DNA from: Thalassotalea loyana
GTDB taxonomy: Bacteria > Pseudomonadota > Gammaproteobacteria > Enterobacterales > Alteromonadaceae
Direction: 5' to 3'
Length of the DNA stretch: 64,000 nt
Assembly (NCBI RefSeq): GCF_030161435.1
Contig: NZ_BSSV01000001.1
Coordinates: forward strand, 496,001-560,000
The notes beneath the pieces are model-generated. The model was not told the origin of the DNA. It saw nothing but the letters and a program-made list of their open reading frames with translations, and did not search any database. How positions within the stretch are numbered: the stretch's first letter is position 1; each line of letters opens with the position of its first letter. Position numbers and translations under genes: made by a program. Below are positions 16,678 through 25,197 of this stretch, in pieces.

Positions 16678-18353
16678 TGAATAAAATAATAAAGAAGTCA
16701 GGGATACATTACTACTTTTGCGCGTTGGTTTTAGCTGGTTGTCAAACGGTACCTGAAGCTCCCAAAGATGTGAACAATGCACTTGATGATGCTATTGCGC
16801 AAGAAAAGAAAGCAATGCCAAAAGCGTTGACTTCGGTGCCTAATGCAGTGCGCCAAGATTTAATGCAACAAAGTATGCAACAAGCGCGACAAGGCCTATT
16901 GGCAGAGAAGCGTCTAGAAATTGCAGCTAGCGGTGTGGAAGCGAAAAACTTTTTTGCAGCTTTAGTTGAAGACTCTGTGTATAGCGTGGCTGTTCATCCT
17001 GATGTTACAGGAACTATTACGTTAAACCTTCAAGACGTGACTTTAGAAGAAACAATTAATGTTGTCACCGAATTATACGGCTATGACATTCGTACAAGTG
17101 GTAACGTCATTCAAGTTTATCCTGCGGGCATGCGCACAGAAACCTTTCCGCTGGATTATTTGTTCGTGAAGCGATTCGGCTTATCGAGCACAAGCATAAA
17201 TTCAGGTGGTGTCTCTGAAAACGATCCGAATTCAGGCAATAACAATAATAATTCAGGCAATAATAACTCTGGAAGAAGCAATAACAACGGTAATAACAAT
17301 GGCAGCGGTTATGGTTCAAGTGGCGATAACTCGGCGAGTGGCATTAATATCTATACCGAAAATGAATCTGACTTTTGGACGGAGTTGAAAGACACACTTG
17401 TGACGCTAGTAGGCGAAGAAGATGGCCGCTCGGTCATTGTTTCTCCGCAAGCAGGTTTGATTACCGTCAGAGCATACCCAGAAGAAATTAAAGCGGTTAA
17501 ACGCTTTATTGATGACTCTCAGAACCATTTACGTCGACAAGTTATCATTGAAGCAAAAATCCTTGAAGTGACGCTTAATGATGATTATCAGCAAGGTGTT
17601 AGGTGGGATAATATTTTAGGCCATGTTGGCTCAACTGACTTCACTTTTTCGACAACAGGCAATGTTGTAGGCAATGTGATTTCTAGTGCTATAGGTGGTA
17701 CCACGTCTATTGGTTTCGAGAATTCAGATTTCTCTGGTGTGATTGATTTATTGCAAACACAAGGCAACGTACAAGTACTTTCTAGCCCAAGAATTACAGC
17801 AACAAACAATCAAAAAGCTGTGATTAAGGTTGGTGAAGATGAGTACTTTGTAACAGATGTATCGAGCACGACAACAACAGGTACATCAACCACTGTTACG
17901 CCAGAGGTAGATTTAACGCCTTTCTTCTCAGGTATTGCATTGGATGTAACGCCACAAATTAACCAAGACGGCGAAGTGATTCTCCATGTTCATCCATCGG
18001 TTACATTAACTGACGAGCAAGTTAAGACGATTCGTATCAGTGACGAAGATATCGTTTTACCTTTAGCGCAAAGCAGCGTTCGTGAGTCGGATACGATTAT
18101 TCGTGCACGATCAGGCGAAATTGTTGTTATTGGTGGTTTAATTGAAACGCGTAAAATTGATTTAGAATCTAAAACACCGCTACTGGGTGATATTCCATTC
18201 TTAGGCGAGGCATTTAAGAGTAAAAGCCAAACAACTCGCAAGAGCGAATTAGTGATCATGCTTAAGCCAACAGTAATCGGTCAAGAAACCTGGACTAATC
18301 AATTGAAAGAAGCACGTCAGCTTCTGAAACAATGGTTTCCTGAGAGTGAGTAA
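16677..18353 (+). CDS. mshL: MSHA outer-membrane secretin MshL
   Basis: MshL forms the outer-membrane pore through which the pilus passes. The 558-residue product is a lipoprotein (lipobox LAGC, Cys near residue 22). Secretin N-domains lie at about 80-300 and the C-terminal secretin barrel at about 310-545. Typical motifs include VQVLSSPRITATNNQKAVIKVG and VVIGGLIETRK followed by LLGDIPFLGEAFK. A Gly/Asn/Ser-rich low-complexity insert of about 45 residues interrupts the N-domains (about 180-225). Its ATG shares a base with the mshK stop. The PilP-like MshK would dock on its N-domains. Confidence 0.95.
   Translation: MNKIIKKSGIHYYFCALVLAGCQTVPEAPKDVNNALDDAIAQEKKAMPKALTSVPNAVRQDLMQQSMQQARQGLLAEKRLEIAASGVEAKNFFAALVEDSVYSVAVHPDVTGTITLNLQDVTLEETINVVTELYGYDIRTSGNVIQVYPAGMRTETFPLDYLFVKRFGLSSTSINSGGVSENDPNSGNNNNNSGNNNSGRSNNNGNNNGSGYGSSGDNSASGINIYTENESDFWTELKDTLVTLVGEEDGRSVIVSPQAGLITVRAYPEEIKAVKRFIDDSQNHLRRQVIIEAKILEVTLNDDYQQGVRWDNILGHVGSTDFTFSTTGNVVGNVISSAIGGTTSIGFENSDFSGVIDLLQTQGNVQVLSSPRITATNNQKAVIKVGEDEYFVTDVSSTTTTGTSTTVTPEVDLTPFFSGIALDVTPQINQDGEVILHVHPSVTLTDEQVKTIRISDEDIVLPLAQSSVRESDTIIRARSGEIVVIGGLIETRKIDLESKTPLLGDIPFLGEAFKSKSQTTRKSELVIMLKPTVIGQETWTNQLKEARQLLKQWFPESE
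17206..17343 (+). repeat. Asn/Gly/Ser low-complexity insert in mshL
   Basis: This run of AAT/AAC, GGC and AGC/TCA codons encodes a Gly/Asn/Ser-rich linker between two secretin N-domains. The codons are mixed rather than one repeated triplet, so simple slippage has not acted recently. Such linkers vary between MshL and PilQ homologues. Confidence 0.75.
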
Positions 18354-18373
18354 TTGCTAACTAAGGTAAGCAT

Positions 18374-19279
18374 ATGTACCTGTACCATTTTGGGTTAGCG
18401 CAATTACCCTTTACGTTGACGCCAAATACAAGTTTTTACTTAGGACTAAAGCCTCACACTGAGGCTTTTGCTGTTTTGTTAACGGCGCTAAAAACCGGCG
18501 AAGGTTTTATAAAGGTTGTAGGTGAAGTTGGCACAGGAAAAACACTATTGTGTCGAAAATTGCTCAATGAAATCCCTGAGCATTTTGTAACGGCTTATAT
18601 TCCAAATCCCTATTTGAACCCTGATGAATTGCGCAGAGCTGTGGCAAGCGAACTAGGGGTAAAGCAAGCACAGCGAATGAATAGCCAATTGTTGACACAA
18701 CGAATTCAGGAACGTTTACTCGCGCTGCATCAGCAGGGGCATTCTGTCGTACTAATTCTTGATGAAGCCCAAGCCCTACCAGAAGAGAGTTTAGAGGCAC
18801 TCAGGCTTTTTACTAACTTAGAAACTGAATCTCGTAAACTTTTACAAGTGGTTTTGTTTGCTCAACCAGAACTTGATGAGCGCTTAGCAACGCAGCAGTT
18901 TCGTCAATTGAGGCAACGTATTACGTTTTCTTATCAGTTACGTGCGATGAATGCAGCTGAAGTGGAACATTACATTCAACATCGTACGCAAATCGCAGGT
19001 TACAAAGGTCCACAGCTATTTACGCCGAAAGTTTGTAAGAAGTTAACATCGGCAAGCAAAGGCATCCCTCGCCTGGTCAATGTGTTATGTCATAAGATGT
19101 TAATGTTGGCTTATGGTGAAGGGACGCATCAGATTACCACTAAGCATTTAGCAATGGCCGCTAAGGATACTGAGGATGCTAAGTTAAGTTTCTGGCAGCG
19201 TTATGGACTTTATTTTGCCACAGTAATGATAGCCTTAACCACGACCGCCATTAGTTGGCAATATTTAGGAGATTTTTAG
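18374..19279 (+). CDS. mshM: MSHA biogenesis AAA ATPase MshM (ExeA-like)
   Basis: The 301-residue protein is an ExeA/GspA-type AAA ATPase. Walker A is GEVGTGKT (residues 50-57) and Walker B lies in VVLILDEAQALPEE near 130. An RQRITFSYQL segment near 180 fits sensor/arginine-finger positions. One TM segment lies at the C-terminus (about 278-296). Unlike ExeA it has no peptidoglycan-binding domain in its short tail. MshM probably helps assemble the secretin through the cell wall. It lies 20 nt after mshL and directly abuts mshN. Confidence 0.92.
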   Translation: MYLYHFGLAQLPFTLTPNTSFYLGLKPHTEAFAVLLTALKTGEGFIKVVGEVGTGKTLLCRKLLNEIPEHFVTAYIPNPYLNPDELRRAVASELGVKQAQRMNSQLLTQRIQERLLALHQQGHSVVLILDEAQALPEESLEALRLFTNLETESRKLLQVVLFAQPELDERLATQQFRQLRQRITFSYQLRAMNAAEVEHYIQHRTQIAGYKGPQLFTPKVCKKLTSASKGIPRLVNVLCHKMLMLAYGEGTHQITTKHLAMAAKDTEDAKLSFWQRYGLYFATVMIALTTTAISWQYLGDF

Positions 19280-20428
19280 TTGAGCGTTATCAATCAGATG
19301 TTAAAAGACTTAGATGAGCGTAAACCTGAACAAGCTATGAGTGGCCCAGCCAATCAGGTTGTTCAGACGCATGAAAATAAAAAGTCTACGCTTTTACTCG
19401 TTGTGATTGCCTTGGTTGTGTTGAACGTTTTAGGTTGGTTTGTTTGGCAAATTTATAGCGAAAACCAAACGCTAAAGGCAAGTCAGAACCAACCTCAGCC
19501 GCAAGTTTCAGTGGCTAAAAAGCCAGCCACTGAGAAAACTAGCGAGCCTGTCGTGTTAAATAACGACACATCAAATGATGACACAATGTCTACAGTACAA
19601 AAAACAGTGCAACAACCAGCCCAAACAGTGGTTGAGCAAGAGGTTCCTGTCGAAAGTAAACCTGAAGTGAAGTCTTCATCCCATACTGAACAAACGAGTC
19701 AAGAAATAGTTACTGCATCAAAAGCCGTTGCCAAACCTGTGGCAAACGTAAATGAAAGTAAGGCGCAAGCATCGCCTGAAGCGAAGACACCGCCTGAAGC
19801 GAAGACACCGCCTGTTGAGCAAGTCAAACCTACTATGACCGTTGCCCGTAAGCAACTATCACCTCAACAGTTAATTGAACGTAAAACTGAACAAGCTGAA
19901 AAAGCAATCGCTAACAATGAGTTAGCTAAGGCTGAGCAACTGTATGAAGATGTTTTGTTGATTGACCAAGACCAACATGAGATTCGCAAACAGCTCGCCG
20001 CGTTATGGTTTGGTAGAAAGGCTTATCAAGCTGCCTTGAACTTATTGCAACAAGGTAGTGCGCTGGATTATAACAATAGCGATTTTCGCCTTATGAAAGC
20101 GCGTATATACTTAACTACAGGGCAGGCAATGAATGCGCTGAACGAATTACTGGTGTTGAAAGACGTTAATAATGTCGAATATCAAGCCATGATTGCCAGT
20201 ACAGCACAGCAATTGGAGCAATATCCAGTGTCTATTAATGCCTATCAAAGGTTAACAAGCTTGCAGCCCAATGATGGGCGTTGGTGGTTGGGGCTTGCGA
20301 TTGCCCATGATGCCAGCTCAGCTTTTGAACTAGCAAAAAATGCCTACAAAAATGCAATATCCTTAGCTGGGATTTCCGACTCTTCCATGGCATTTGCTCG
20401 TCAACGATTACAGGAATTAGGAGAATAA
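19280..20428 (+). CDS. mshN: MSHA biogenesis TPR protein MshN
   Basis: The 382-residue membrane protein starts at TTG, directly after the mshM stop, with AGGAG 8 nt upstream. The MSVINQMLKDLDERK beginning is conserved in MshN, which supports the unusual start. A TM segment (about 38-57) is followed by a long Pro/Gln/Lys/Glu-rich linker (about 65-190) and TPR repeats (about 195-380). The linker carries a perfect 18-bp tandem repeat. The TPR domain faces the periplasm. MshM and MshN resemble the ExeA/ExeB pairing in secretin assembly. Confidence 0.88.
   Translation: MSVINQMLKDLDERKPEQAMSGPANQVVQTHENKKSTLLLVVIALVVLNVLGWFVWQIYSENQTLKASQNQPQPQVSVAKKPATEKTSEPVVLNNDTSNDDTMSTVQKTVQQPAQTVVEQEVPVESKPEVKSSSHTEQTSQEIVTASKAVAKPVANVNESKAQASPEAKTPPEAKTPPVEQVKPTMTVARKQLSPQQLIERKTEQAEKAIANNELAKAEQLYEDVLLIDQDQHEIRKQLAALWFGRKAYQAALNLLQQGSALDYNNSDFRLMKARIYLTTGQAMNALNELLVLKDVNNVEYQAMIASTAQQLEQYPVSINAYQRLTSLQPNDGRWWLGLAIAHDASSAFELAKNAYKNAISLAGISDSSMAFARQRLQELGE
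19775..19810 (+). repeat. 18-bp tandem repeat within mshN
   Basis: CCTGAAGCGAAGACACCG occurs twice head-to-tail (19775-19792 and 19793-19810). It encodes PEAKTP twice in the flexible linker. The copies are identical at the base level, so the duplication is recent or still variable in length. Confidence 0.9.
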
Positions 20429-20429
20429 T

Positions 20430-22145
20430 ATGGCGGCACCAAAACTAAAAATGCGGTTAGGTGACTTATTGGTACATGAGCACATCATTACCAACGAGCA
20501 ACTTATGCAAGCATTGAATAGTCAAAAGTCGACGGGCAGAAAGTTAGGGGATACCTTAATTGAGCTTGGTTATATTGGTGAGCGCCAGTTATTAGAATTC
20601 TTGGCACAACAGCTTGATGTACCTTTTTTAGATATCAGTCAGCGTAGAATCCCAACTGAAGTCGCCAAATTATTACCTGAGGTTCATGCGCGTCGTTTGC
20701 GTGCCATTATCATCGAGGATAAAGGCGCAAGTGTTGTTATTGGCATGAGCGACCCAGCAGATTTAAATGGTTTAGATCAGTTAGAGCAGCTTCTCTCTCC
20801 TAAACGTATTGAACTTGCGGTTGTTATGGAGTCTCAGCTTTATGATGCGTTTGATTCGTTATATCGTCGTACTGCCGATATTGAATCTTTTGCAAGTCAG
20901 CTCGAAGAAGAATATACCCAAACTACGGATTTCGATTTAGGCAGTAATTTCTTAGATGACGGTGGTGACGCTACCGTTGGTAAGTTATTGCAATCGGTAT
21001 TTGAAGATGCTGTTCAAATGCGCGCATCGGATATTCATATTGAGCCAGATGAAAAAAGCTTAAGGATTCGTCAACGTATTGATGGTGTTTTACAAGAGAA
21101 CGAATTAAAAGAAAATAAAATCGCAGCCGCTGTAGTGTTGCGCTTGAAGTTAATGGCGGGCCTTGATATCTCAGAGAAGCGTTTGCCTCAAGATGGACGT
21201 TTCAACTTACAAATCAAAGGCCACAGCATTGACGTTCGTATGTCGACTATGCCAGTTCAATATGGTGAGTCGGTTGTAATGCGTTTGTTAGATCAAAGTG
21301 CAGGTCTTTTATCGTTTGATGAAACAGGTATGCCAAAAGATTTAGTGGAGCGCTTGCGACATCAAATTACACGTCCACATGGTATGGTTCTCGTCACTGG
21401 CCCAACAGGTAGCGGTAAAACAACAACCCTTTATGCGGCGTTAAGTGAGCTCAACCAATCTACGAAGAAAATTATTACGGTTGAGGATCCTGTAGAGTAC
21501 CGTTTACCACGCGTTAACCAAGTTCAAGTTAATTCGAAAATCGATTTGAATTTCTCTGATGTACTTCGTACGGCATTACGTCAAGATCCCGATATTATTA
21601 TGGTGGGTGAGATGCGTGACCATGAGACGGTTGAGATTGGTCTACGAGGCGCGATAACGGGTCACTTGGTGTTATCAACTCTGCATACAAACGATGCTAT
21701 TACCAGTGCGTTGCGTTTAATCGACATGGGAGCTGCAGGGTTCCTCGTTGGTAGCTCGTTACGAGCAGTTGTTGCACAACGTCTAGTTCGACGTGTCTGC
21801 GATAATTGTACAACGGATTATACACCTGAAGCTCAAGAGCTATTTTGGCTGAAAAACCTAGTTGGTAATGATGTCGCAAATATTAGCTTTAAAAAAGGCC
21901 ATGGCTGTCAATCATGTCAGTACACAGGCTATAGAGGTCGTATTGGTGTCTTTGAATTGCTCGAAATGAATGAGCCAATGATGGCAGCTTTAAAACGTGA
22001 CGACGCGGAAGAGTTTACTGAACTAGCGAAGAAAAACCCGTCTTTTAAACCGCTGGCCTTAGCAGCATTTGATTATGCCGTGCAAGGGATTACCAGTGTC
22101 GAAGAGGTGTTACGCTTGGTTGAAACTGTAGAAGTAGCAGGGTAA
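20430..22145 (+). CDS. mshE: MSHA pilus extension ATPase MshE
   Basis: MshE is the hexameric GspE/PilB-type ATPase that drives pilin polymerisation. The 571-residue protein begins with an MshEN domain (about 1-145). It keeps RLGDLL with Arg9, and Gln32, the residues shown in Vibrio cholerae MshE to bind cyclic-di-GMP. The ATPase domain has Walker A GPTGSGKT (about 324-331), the Asp box and Walker B near EMRDHETVEIGL. Two CxxC pairs (CDNC and CQSC, about 456-495) form the zinc site. It follows mshN by 1 nt and precedes mshG by 4 nt. Pilus extension here is thus probably c-di-GMP controlled. Confidence 0.96.
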   Translation: MAAPKLKMRLGDLLVHEHIITNEQLMQALNSQKSTGRKLGDTLIELGYIGERQLLEFLAQQLDVPFLDISQRRIPTEVAKLLPEVHARRLRAIIIEDKGASVVIGMSDPADLNGLDQLEQLLSPKRIELAVVMESQLYDAFDSLYRRTADIESFASQLEEEYTQTTDFDLGSNFLDDGGDATVGKLLQSVFEDAVQMRASDIHIEPDEKSLRIRQRIDGVLQENELKENKIAAAVVLRLKLMAGLDISEKRLPQDGRFNLQIKGHSIDVRMSTMPVQYGESVVMRLLDQSAGLLSFDETGMPKDLVERLRHQITRPHGMVLVTGPTGSGKTTTLYAALSELNQSTKKIITVEDPVEYRLPRVNQVQVNSKIDLNFSDVLRTALRQDPDIIMVGEMRDHETVEIGLRGAITGHLVLSTLHTNDAITSALRLIDMGAAGFLVGSSLRAVVAQRLVRRVCDNCTTDYTPEAQELFWLKNLVGNDVANISFKKGHGCQSCQYTGYRGRIGVFELLEMNEPMMAALKRDDAEEFTELAKKNPSFKPLALAAFDYAVQGITSVEEVLRLVETVEVAG

Positions 22146-22149
22146 TTAA

Positions 22150-23379
22150 ATGGCGGCATTTGAGTATATCGGTCGAGACGGAAGCGGCGCCCAAGTCAAA
22201 GGGGTTATTGATGCAGCGAATGCAGGTGCAGCCGCTGAGCAGCTATCTAGGCAGCGGATTATACCAATTTCAATCAATGAAAAAGCGCAAGATGTTCAGG
22301 CTGCAAATATTGACTTGAACGACTTGTTGGGTTTCGACCCTGTATCATTAGATGAGTTAATCGTATTTTGTCGACAAATGTATGCCTTAATGAAATCTGG
22401 CGTACCAATCTTAAGAGCGATAAACGGCCTAAGTGATTCAGCAACGTCACCAAAACTGCGGGATGTACTCAAAGAAGTCGCAAAAGAGTTAGAAAATGGC
22501 TATGCCTTATCATCTGCGTTAAATAAACACCCTCGTTTCTTCTCTTCTTTATTTGTGGCACTTATTCATGTGGGTGAAAATACAGGTAAATTAGATGAGT
22601 CGTTTATTCAGCTCGCAAGTTACTTTGAACGTGAGCAGGAAACCAAAAAGCGAATTAAAACGGCAATTCGTTACCCATCATTTGTTCTTGCAGCGATCGC
22701 TATCGCATTAGTCATACTAAACATCTTTGTTATTCCTACGTTTGCTAATATGTTTACCAAGTTAGGGGCCGAACTACCGTGGGCGACTAAAGCGCTGATT
22801 ACGAGTTCAAATTTTTTCCTAAACTACTGGCCGCACATGTTATTTATTCTGGTTGCAGGTTTTTTCGGAATTCGTAATTACTTAAAGACAGAACAAGGGC
22901 GATATGCCTGGGATAAAAGAAAAACTAAGATGCCGATTGCAGGCGACATTATTGAGCGCTCCATTTTGTCGCGATTTTCCCACAGCTTTTCGATTGTCTT
23001 AAATGCGGGTGTACCTATGACAACGGGCTTGTCATTAGTCGCAGATGCTGTAGATAACAGCTTTATGCGTGAAAAAATACTAGCAATGCGTTCAGGGATT
23101 GAAAGTGGTGAAAGCCTTTTGAGGTCTGCTGCAACGAGTCATTTGTTTACACCTTTGGTGCTTCAGATGATTGCCGTTGGTGAAGAAACTGGGCGTATTG
23201 ACGAGTTACTTTCAGAAGTCGGTGACTACTACGAGCGTGAAGTGGACTATGATTTAAGTATGCTAACCGCAAGGATTGAACCTATTATGATAGGTATTGT
23301 GGCGGGTATGGTATTAATTCTTGCGTTAGGTATCTTCACGCCAATGTGGGATATGATGTCTGCGTTCCAAGGCGGATAG
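22150..23379 (+). CDS. mshG: MSHA inner-membrane platform protein MshG
   Basis: The 409-residue protein is the GspF/PilC-type polytopic platform that couples the ATPase to the pilin. It has two T2SSF domains (about 73-196 and 276-398). Three TM segments lie near 172-194, 222-242 and 380-400. Family motifs include FCRQMYALMKSGVPILRA, FVALIHVGENTGKLDESF and MIAVGEETGRIDELL. It is translated just after mshE, and mshF starts 2 nt downstream. Confidence 0.95.
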   Translation: MAAFEYIGRDGSGAQVKGVIDAANAGAAAEQLSRQRIIPISINEKAQDVQAANIDLNDLLGFDPVSLDELIVFCRQMYALMKSGVPILRAINGLSDSATSPKLRDVLKEVAKELENGYALSSALNKHPRFFSSLFVALIHVGENTGKLDESFIQLASYFEREQETKKRIKTAIRYPSFVLAAIAIALVILNIFVIPTFANMFTKLGAELPWATKALITSSNFFLNYWPHMLFILVAGFFGIRNYLKTEQGRYAWDKRKTKMPIAGDIIERSILSRFSHSFSIVLNAGVPMTTGLSLVADAVDNSFMREKILAMRSGIESGESLLRSAATSHLFTPLVLQMIAVGEETGRIDELLSEVGDYYEREVDYDLSMLTARIEPIMIGIVAGMVLILALGIFTPMWDMMSAFQGG

Positions 23380-23381
23380 GC

Positions 23382-23894
23382 ATGTCAGGCGAGCTAGCGA
23401 CACAAAAAAAAGAGACTTGGCTCGGCGAGTTGATGATAATTATTGCCGTTCTCGGCATACTTGTTGCAGGTTTTATTACGTATTTTTCAGATAGTGAAGA
23501 CGAGTTTAATAGTGCTGGCTTAAAGAGAATGGCTAATTCTTTTTCTAGCAAGGTCAATGTCGTTCACAGTCAATGGATGATGGACAATCAGCCAAACGTT
23601 GTCAGGCTAAGAACTAAAGATGTTGAAGGAAAAGATATTGTTGAGGCTATCACGGTTAATAAATCCGGGTGGATTGACAGTACTAGCGAACAAATAGATT
23701 GCTTTGATATCTGGCAATTAGCAATGGATACACCATTGAATTTTATGAACGAGACAATTGCCGTTGTTGCATTAAATCGACATGATGAAAACATACAAGT
23801 TTGCCGATTTTCATTATCAACGGGTAGTTATTTTGAATATGCTCCCAGAACAGGACGTGTAATTGCGGTGACTGAAACGGGATTAGAAGAATAG
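23382..23894 (+). CDS. mshF: MSHA biogenesis protein MshF
   Basis: The 170-residue protein has one N-terminal TM segment (GELMIIIAVLGILVAGFITYF, about 13-33). An extended helix and a small globular domain with two cysteines follow. It looks like a pilin-type protein that lacks the usual G|F processing motif. The ATG at 23382 is chosen over an in-frame GTG at 23346, which lies inside mshG. Its exact role is not established. It is the last gene before a hairpin and the second MSHA promoter. Confidence 0.8.
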   Translation: MSGELATQKKETWLGELMIIIAVLGILVAGFITYFSDSEDEFNSAGLKRMANSFSSKVNVVHSQWMMDNQPNVVRLRTKDVEGKDIVEAITVNKSGWIDSTSEQIDCFDIWQLAMDTPLNFMNETIAVVALNRHDENIQVCRFSLSTGSYFEYAPRTGRVIAVTETGLEE

Positions 23895-23901
23895 TTAATA
23901 A

Positions 23902-23925
23902 AGCTTAATACTATTGTATTAAGCT
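23902..23925 (+). terminator. Hairpin between mshF and mshB
   Basis: AGCTTAATAC at 23902-23911 is perfectly complementary to GTATTAAGCT at 23916-23925 across a 4-nt loop, giving a 10-bp stem 8 nt after mshF stops. No T run follows, so it may be a processing or partial termination site between the assembly and pilin operons. Confidence 0.5.
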
Positions 23926-23946
23926 CGTTAACTGGTTAATTTATAA

Positions 23947-23976
23947 GTGACTTATGCAAATATAAGTTGTTACAAT
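23947..23976 (+). promoter_or_regulatory. Candidate promoter of the mshB-mshP pilin operon
   Basis: GTGACT at 23947-23952 and TACAAT at 23971-23976 are separated by 18 nt. The -10 element is good and the -35 element is fair. A promoter in front of mshB is known in Vibrio cholerae, which supports the assignment. An AGAGG ribosome site precedes the mshB ATG. Confidence 0.45.
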
Positions 23977-24005
23977 GTGATTAATATCATTGATTAGAGG
24001 TAGTT

Positions 24006-24617
24006 ATGAGAAAACATAGTGGTTTTACCCTCATTGAATTGGTAGTTGTTGTGGTTATTCTTGGCTTTTTAGCTGTGACAGCAATTCCAAAGTTTATTGA
24101 TTTAACTGATCAAGCCAAGCAAGCCAACATTGAAGGTATGGCTGGTGGTTTTGCTACTGGTGTGTCGCTTGTCAGAGCTCAATGGGAGGCTGAAGGTCGA
24201 CCACAAAATTCAAGTGGCCAAAATAGCGTAAACTACGATGGTGTTGAACTCGTATTAACTACTGAAGACGAGGCAACAGGTGTTCGTCCTGGTTACGTGA
24301 CCGGTTTAACTGACGGCGCAGCGCTAGGTGGCGGGTTTGATTCAGCAAATTGTGAAGAGATTTGGCTAAACATTTTACAGCAGCCACCTCGTATTACGAA
24401 TGATTTAGCGACATTAAATAGTGACGAGTCAATTGACTATTTCGTTAGTGAAAATGGTGATGTACAAAACTCTACGTGTCATTACTACTTGAAAGAAAGT
24501 TTAAACCGCGATGGCAACGGTGATTGGGAAAACCCAAATAACAGCACATCGATCGGTAACAGCTTTACGTATTCACCAGCAAACAGCGCTGTAGTGATTC
24601 ACATTAACCAACAATAA
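24006..24617 (+). CDS. mshB: MSHA minor pilin MshB
   Basis: The 203-residue type IV prepilin has a short leader (MRKHSG) and is cleaved before Phe in the FTLIELVVVVVILGFLA segment. The hydrophobic helix is followed by KFIDLTDQAKQAN and a C-terminal domain with cysteines at about 118 and 157 that could form a disulfide. Position and length fit MshB, which precedes the major pilin in MSHA loci. It is not known here whether it primes or caps the pilus. Confidence 0.88.
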   Translation: MRKHSGFTLIELVVVVVILGFLAVTAIPKFIDLTDQAKQANIEGMAGGFATGVSLVRAQWEAEGRPQNSSGQNSVNYDGVELVLTTEDEATGVRPGYVTGLTDGAALGGGFDSANCEEIWLNILQQPPRITNDLATLNSDESIDYFVSENGDVQNSTCHYYLKESLNRDGNGDWENPNNSTSIGNSFTYSPANSAVVIHINQQ

Positions 24618-24644
24618 TTATAATTTTTGTATAGGAATTAAGAC

Positions 24645-25139
24645 ATGAAAAACATTCAGCGCCAAGCAGGTTTTACATTAATTGAATTGGTTGTCGTTAT
24701 CGTTATTTTAGGCATTCTAGCAGCGACTGCTGCGCCAAAGTTTATCGATTTACAAGACGATGCAAGATCAGCAACTTTACAAGCAATTAAAGGCTCAATG
24801 GAAAGTGCCGCTACGTTAGTTCATTCAAAATCGTTAATTGCAGGCAATGAAGATGTTGATGGCGACGCATCAAGCGCACCACAAGTTACGGTAAACGGTA
24901 CTCCATTAGATATTAGCTTTGGTTACCCACGTTCAGATTCAACTGCTGACTGGACTGATCAATTACTTGATATTGACACATCATCTGAATTCACAGTTAG
25001 TCTCATTTCTGACGTGATTTACGTCACACCATATGTTGATGGTACGGCGTTAACAGTAGCGCCTACGGAGTGTTTCGCTTCTTACGCTGAAGTAGCAGCA
25101 CAAGACGGTGTTCCAACAGTTACTCAAGAAGACTGTTAA
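24645..25139 (+). CDS. mshA: MSHA major pilin MshA, copy 1
   Basis: The 164-residue prepilin has the leader MKNIQRQAG, is cleaved before Phe and continues with FTLIELVVVIVILGILAATA and KFIDLQDDA. The C-terminal domain ends with a cysteine pair (C-FASYAEVAAQ...EDC) forming the expected D-loop. A good AGGAATT-type ribosome site lies upstream. A hairpin follows the gene, then a second copy. Both its place after mshB and the downstream hairpin suggest it is the main pilus subunit. Confidence 0.92.
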   Translation: MKNIQRQAGFTLIELVVVIVILGILAATAAPKFIDLQDDARSATLQAIKGSMESAATLVHSKSLIAGNEDVDGDASSAPQVTVNGTPLDISFGYPRSDSTADWTDQLLDIDTSSEFTVSLISDVIYVTPYVDGTALTVAPTECFASYAEVAAQDGVPTVTQEDC

Positions 25140-25148
25140 TATACTTAG

Positions 25149-25172
25149 AGAGGAGCAATAGCTCCTCTTTTC
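25149..25172 (+). terminator. Hairpin terminator or attenuator after mshA copy 1
   Basis: AGAGGAGC at 25149-25156 pairs with GCTCCTCT at 25161-25168 over a 4-nt loop, followed by a short T-rich stretch. It lies 9 nt after mshA and 30 nt before the second mshA, so it probably lowers read-through and favours mshA expression. Confidence 0.75.
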
Positions 25173-25197
25173 ATTTGCTAAATAGATAAAAATATAA

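Noticed and set aside
17107-17388. Open frames on both strands across the mshL low-complexity insert
   Set aside because: They arise from the biased composition of the insert and have no family resemblance.
19775-19810. Short direct repeats as a CRISPR fragment
   Set aside because: The copies are adjacent without spacers and lie in a coding linker.
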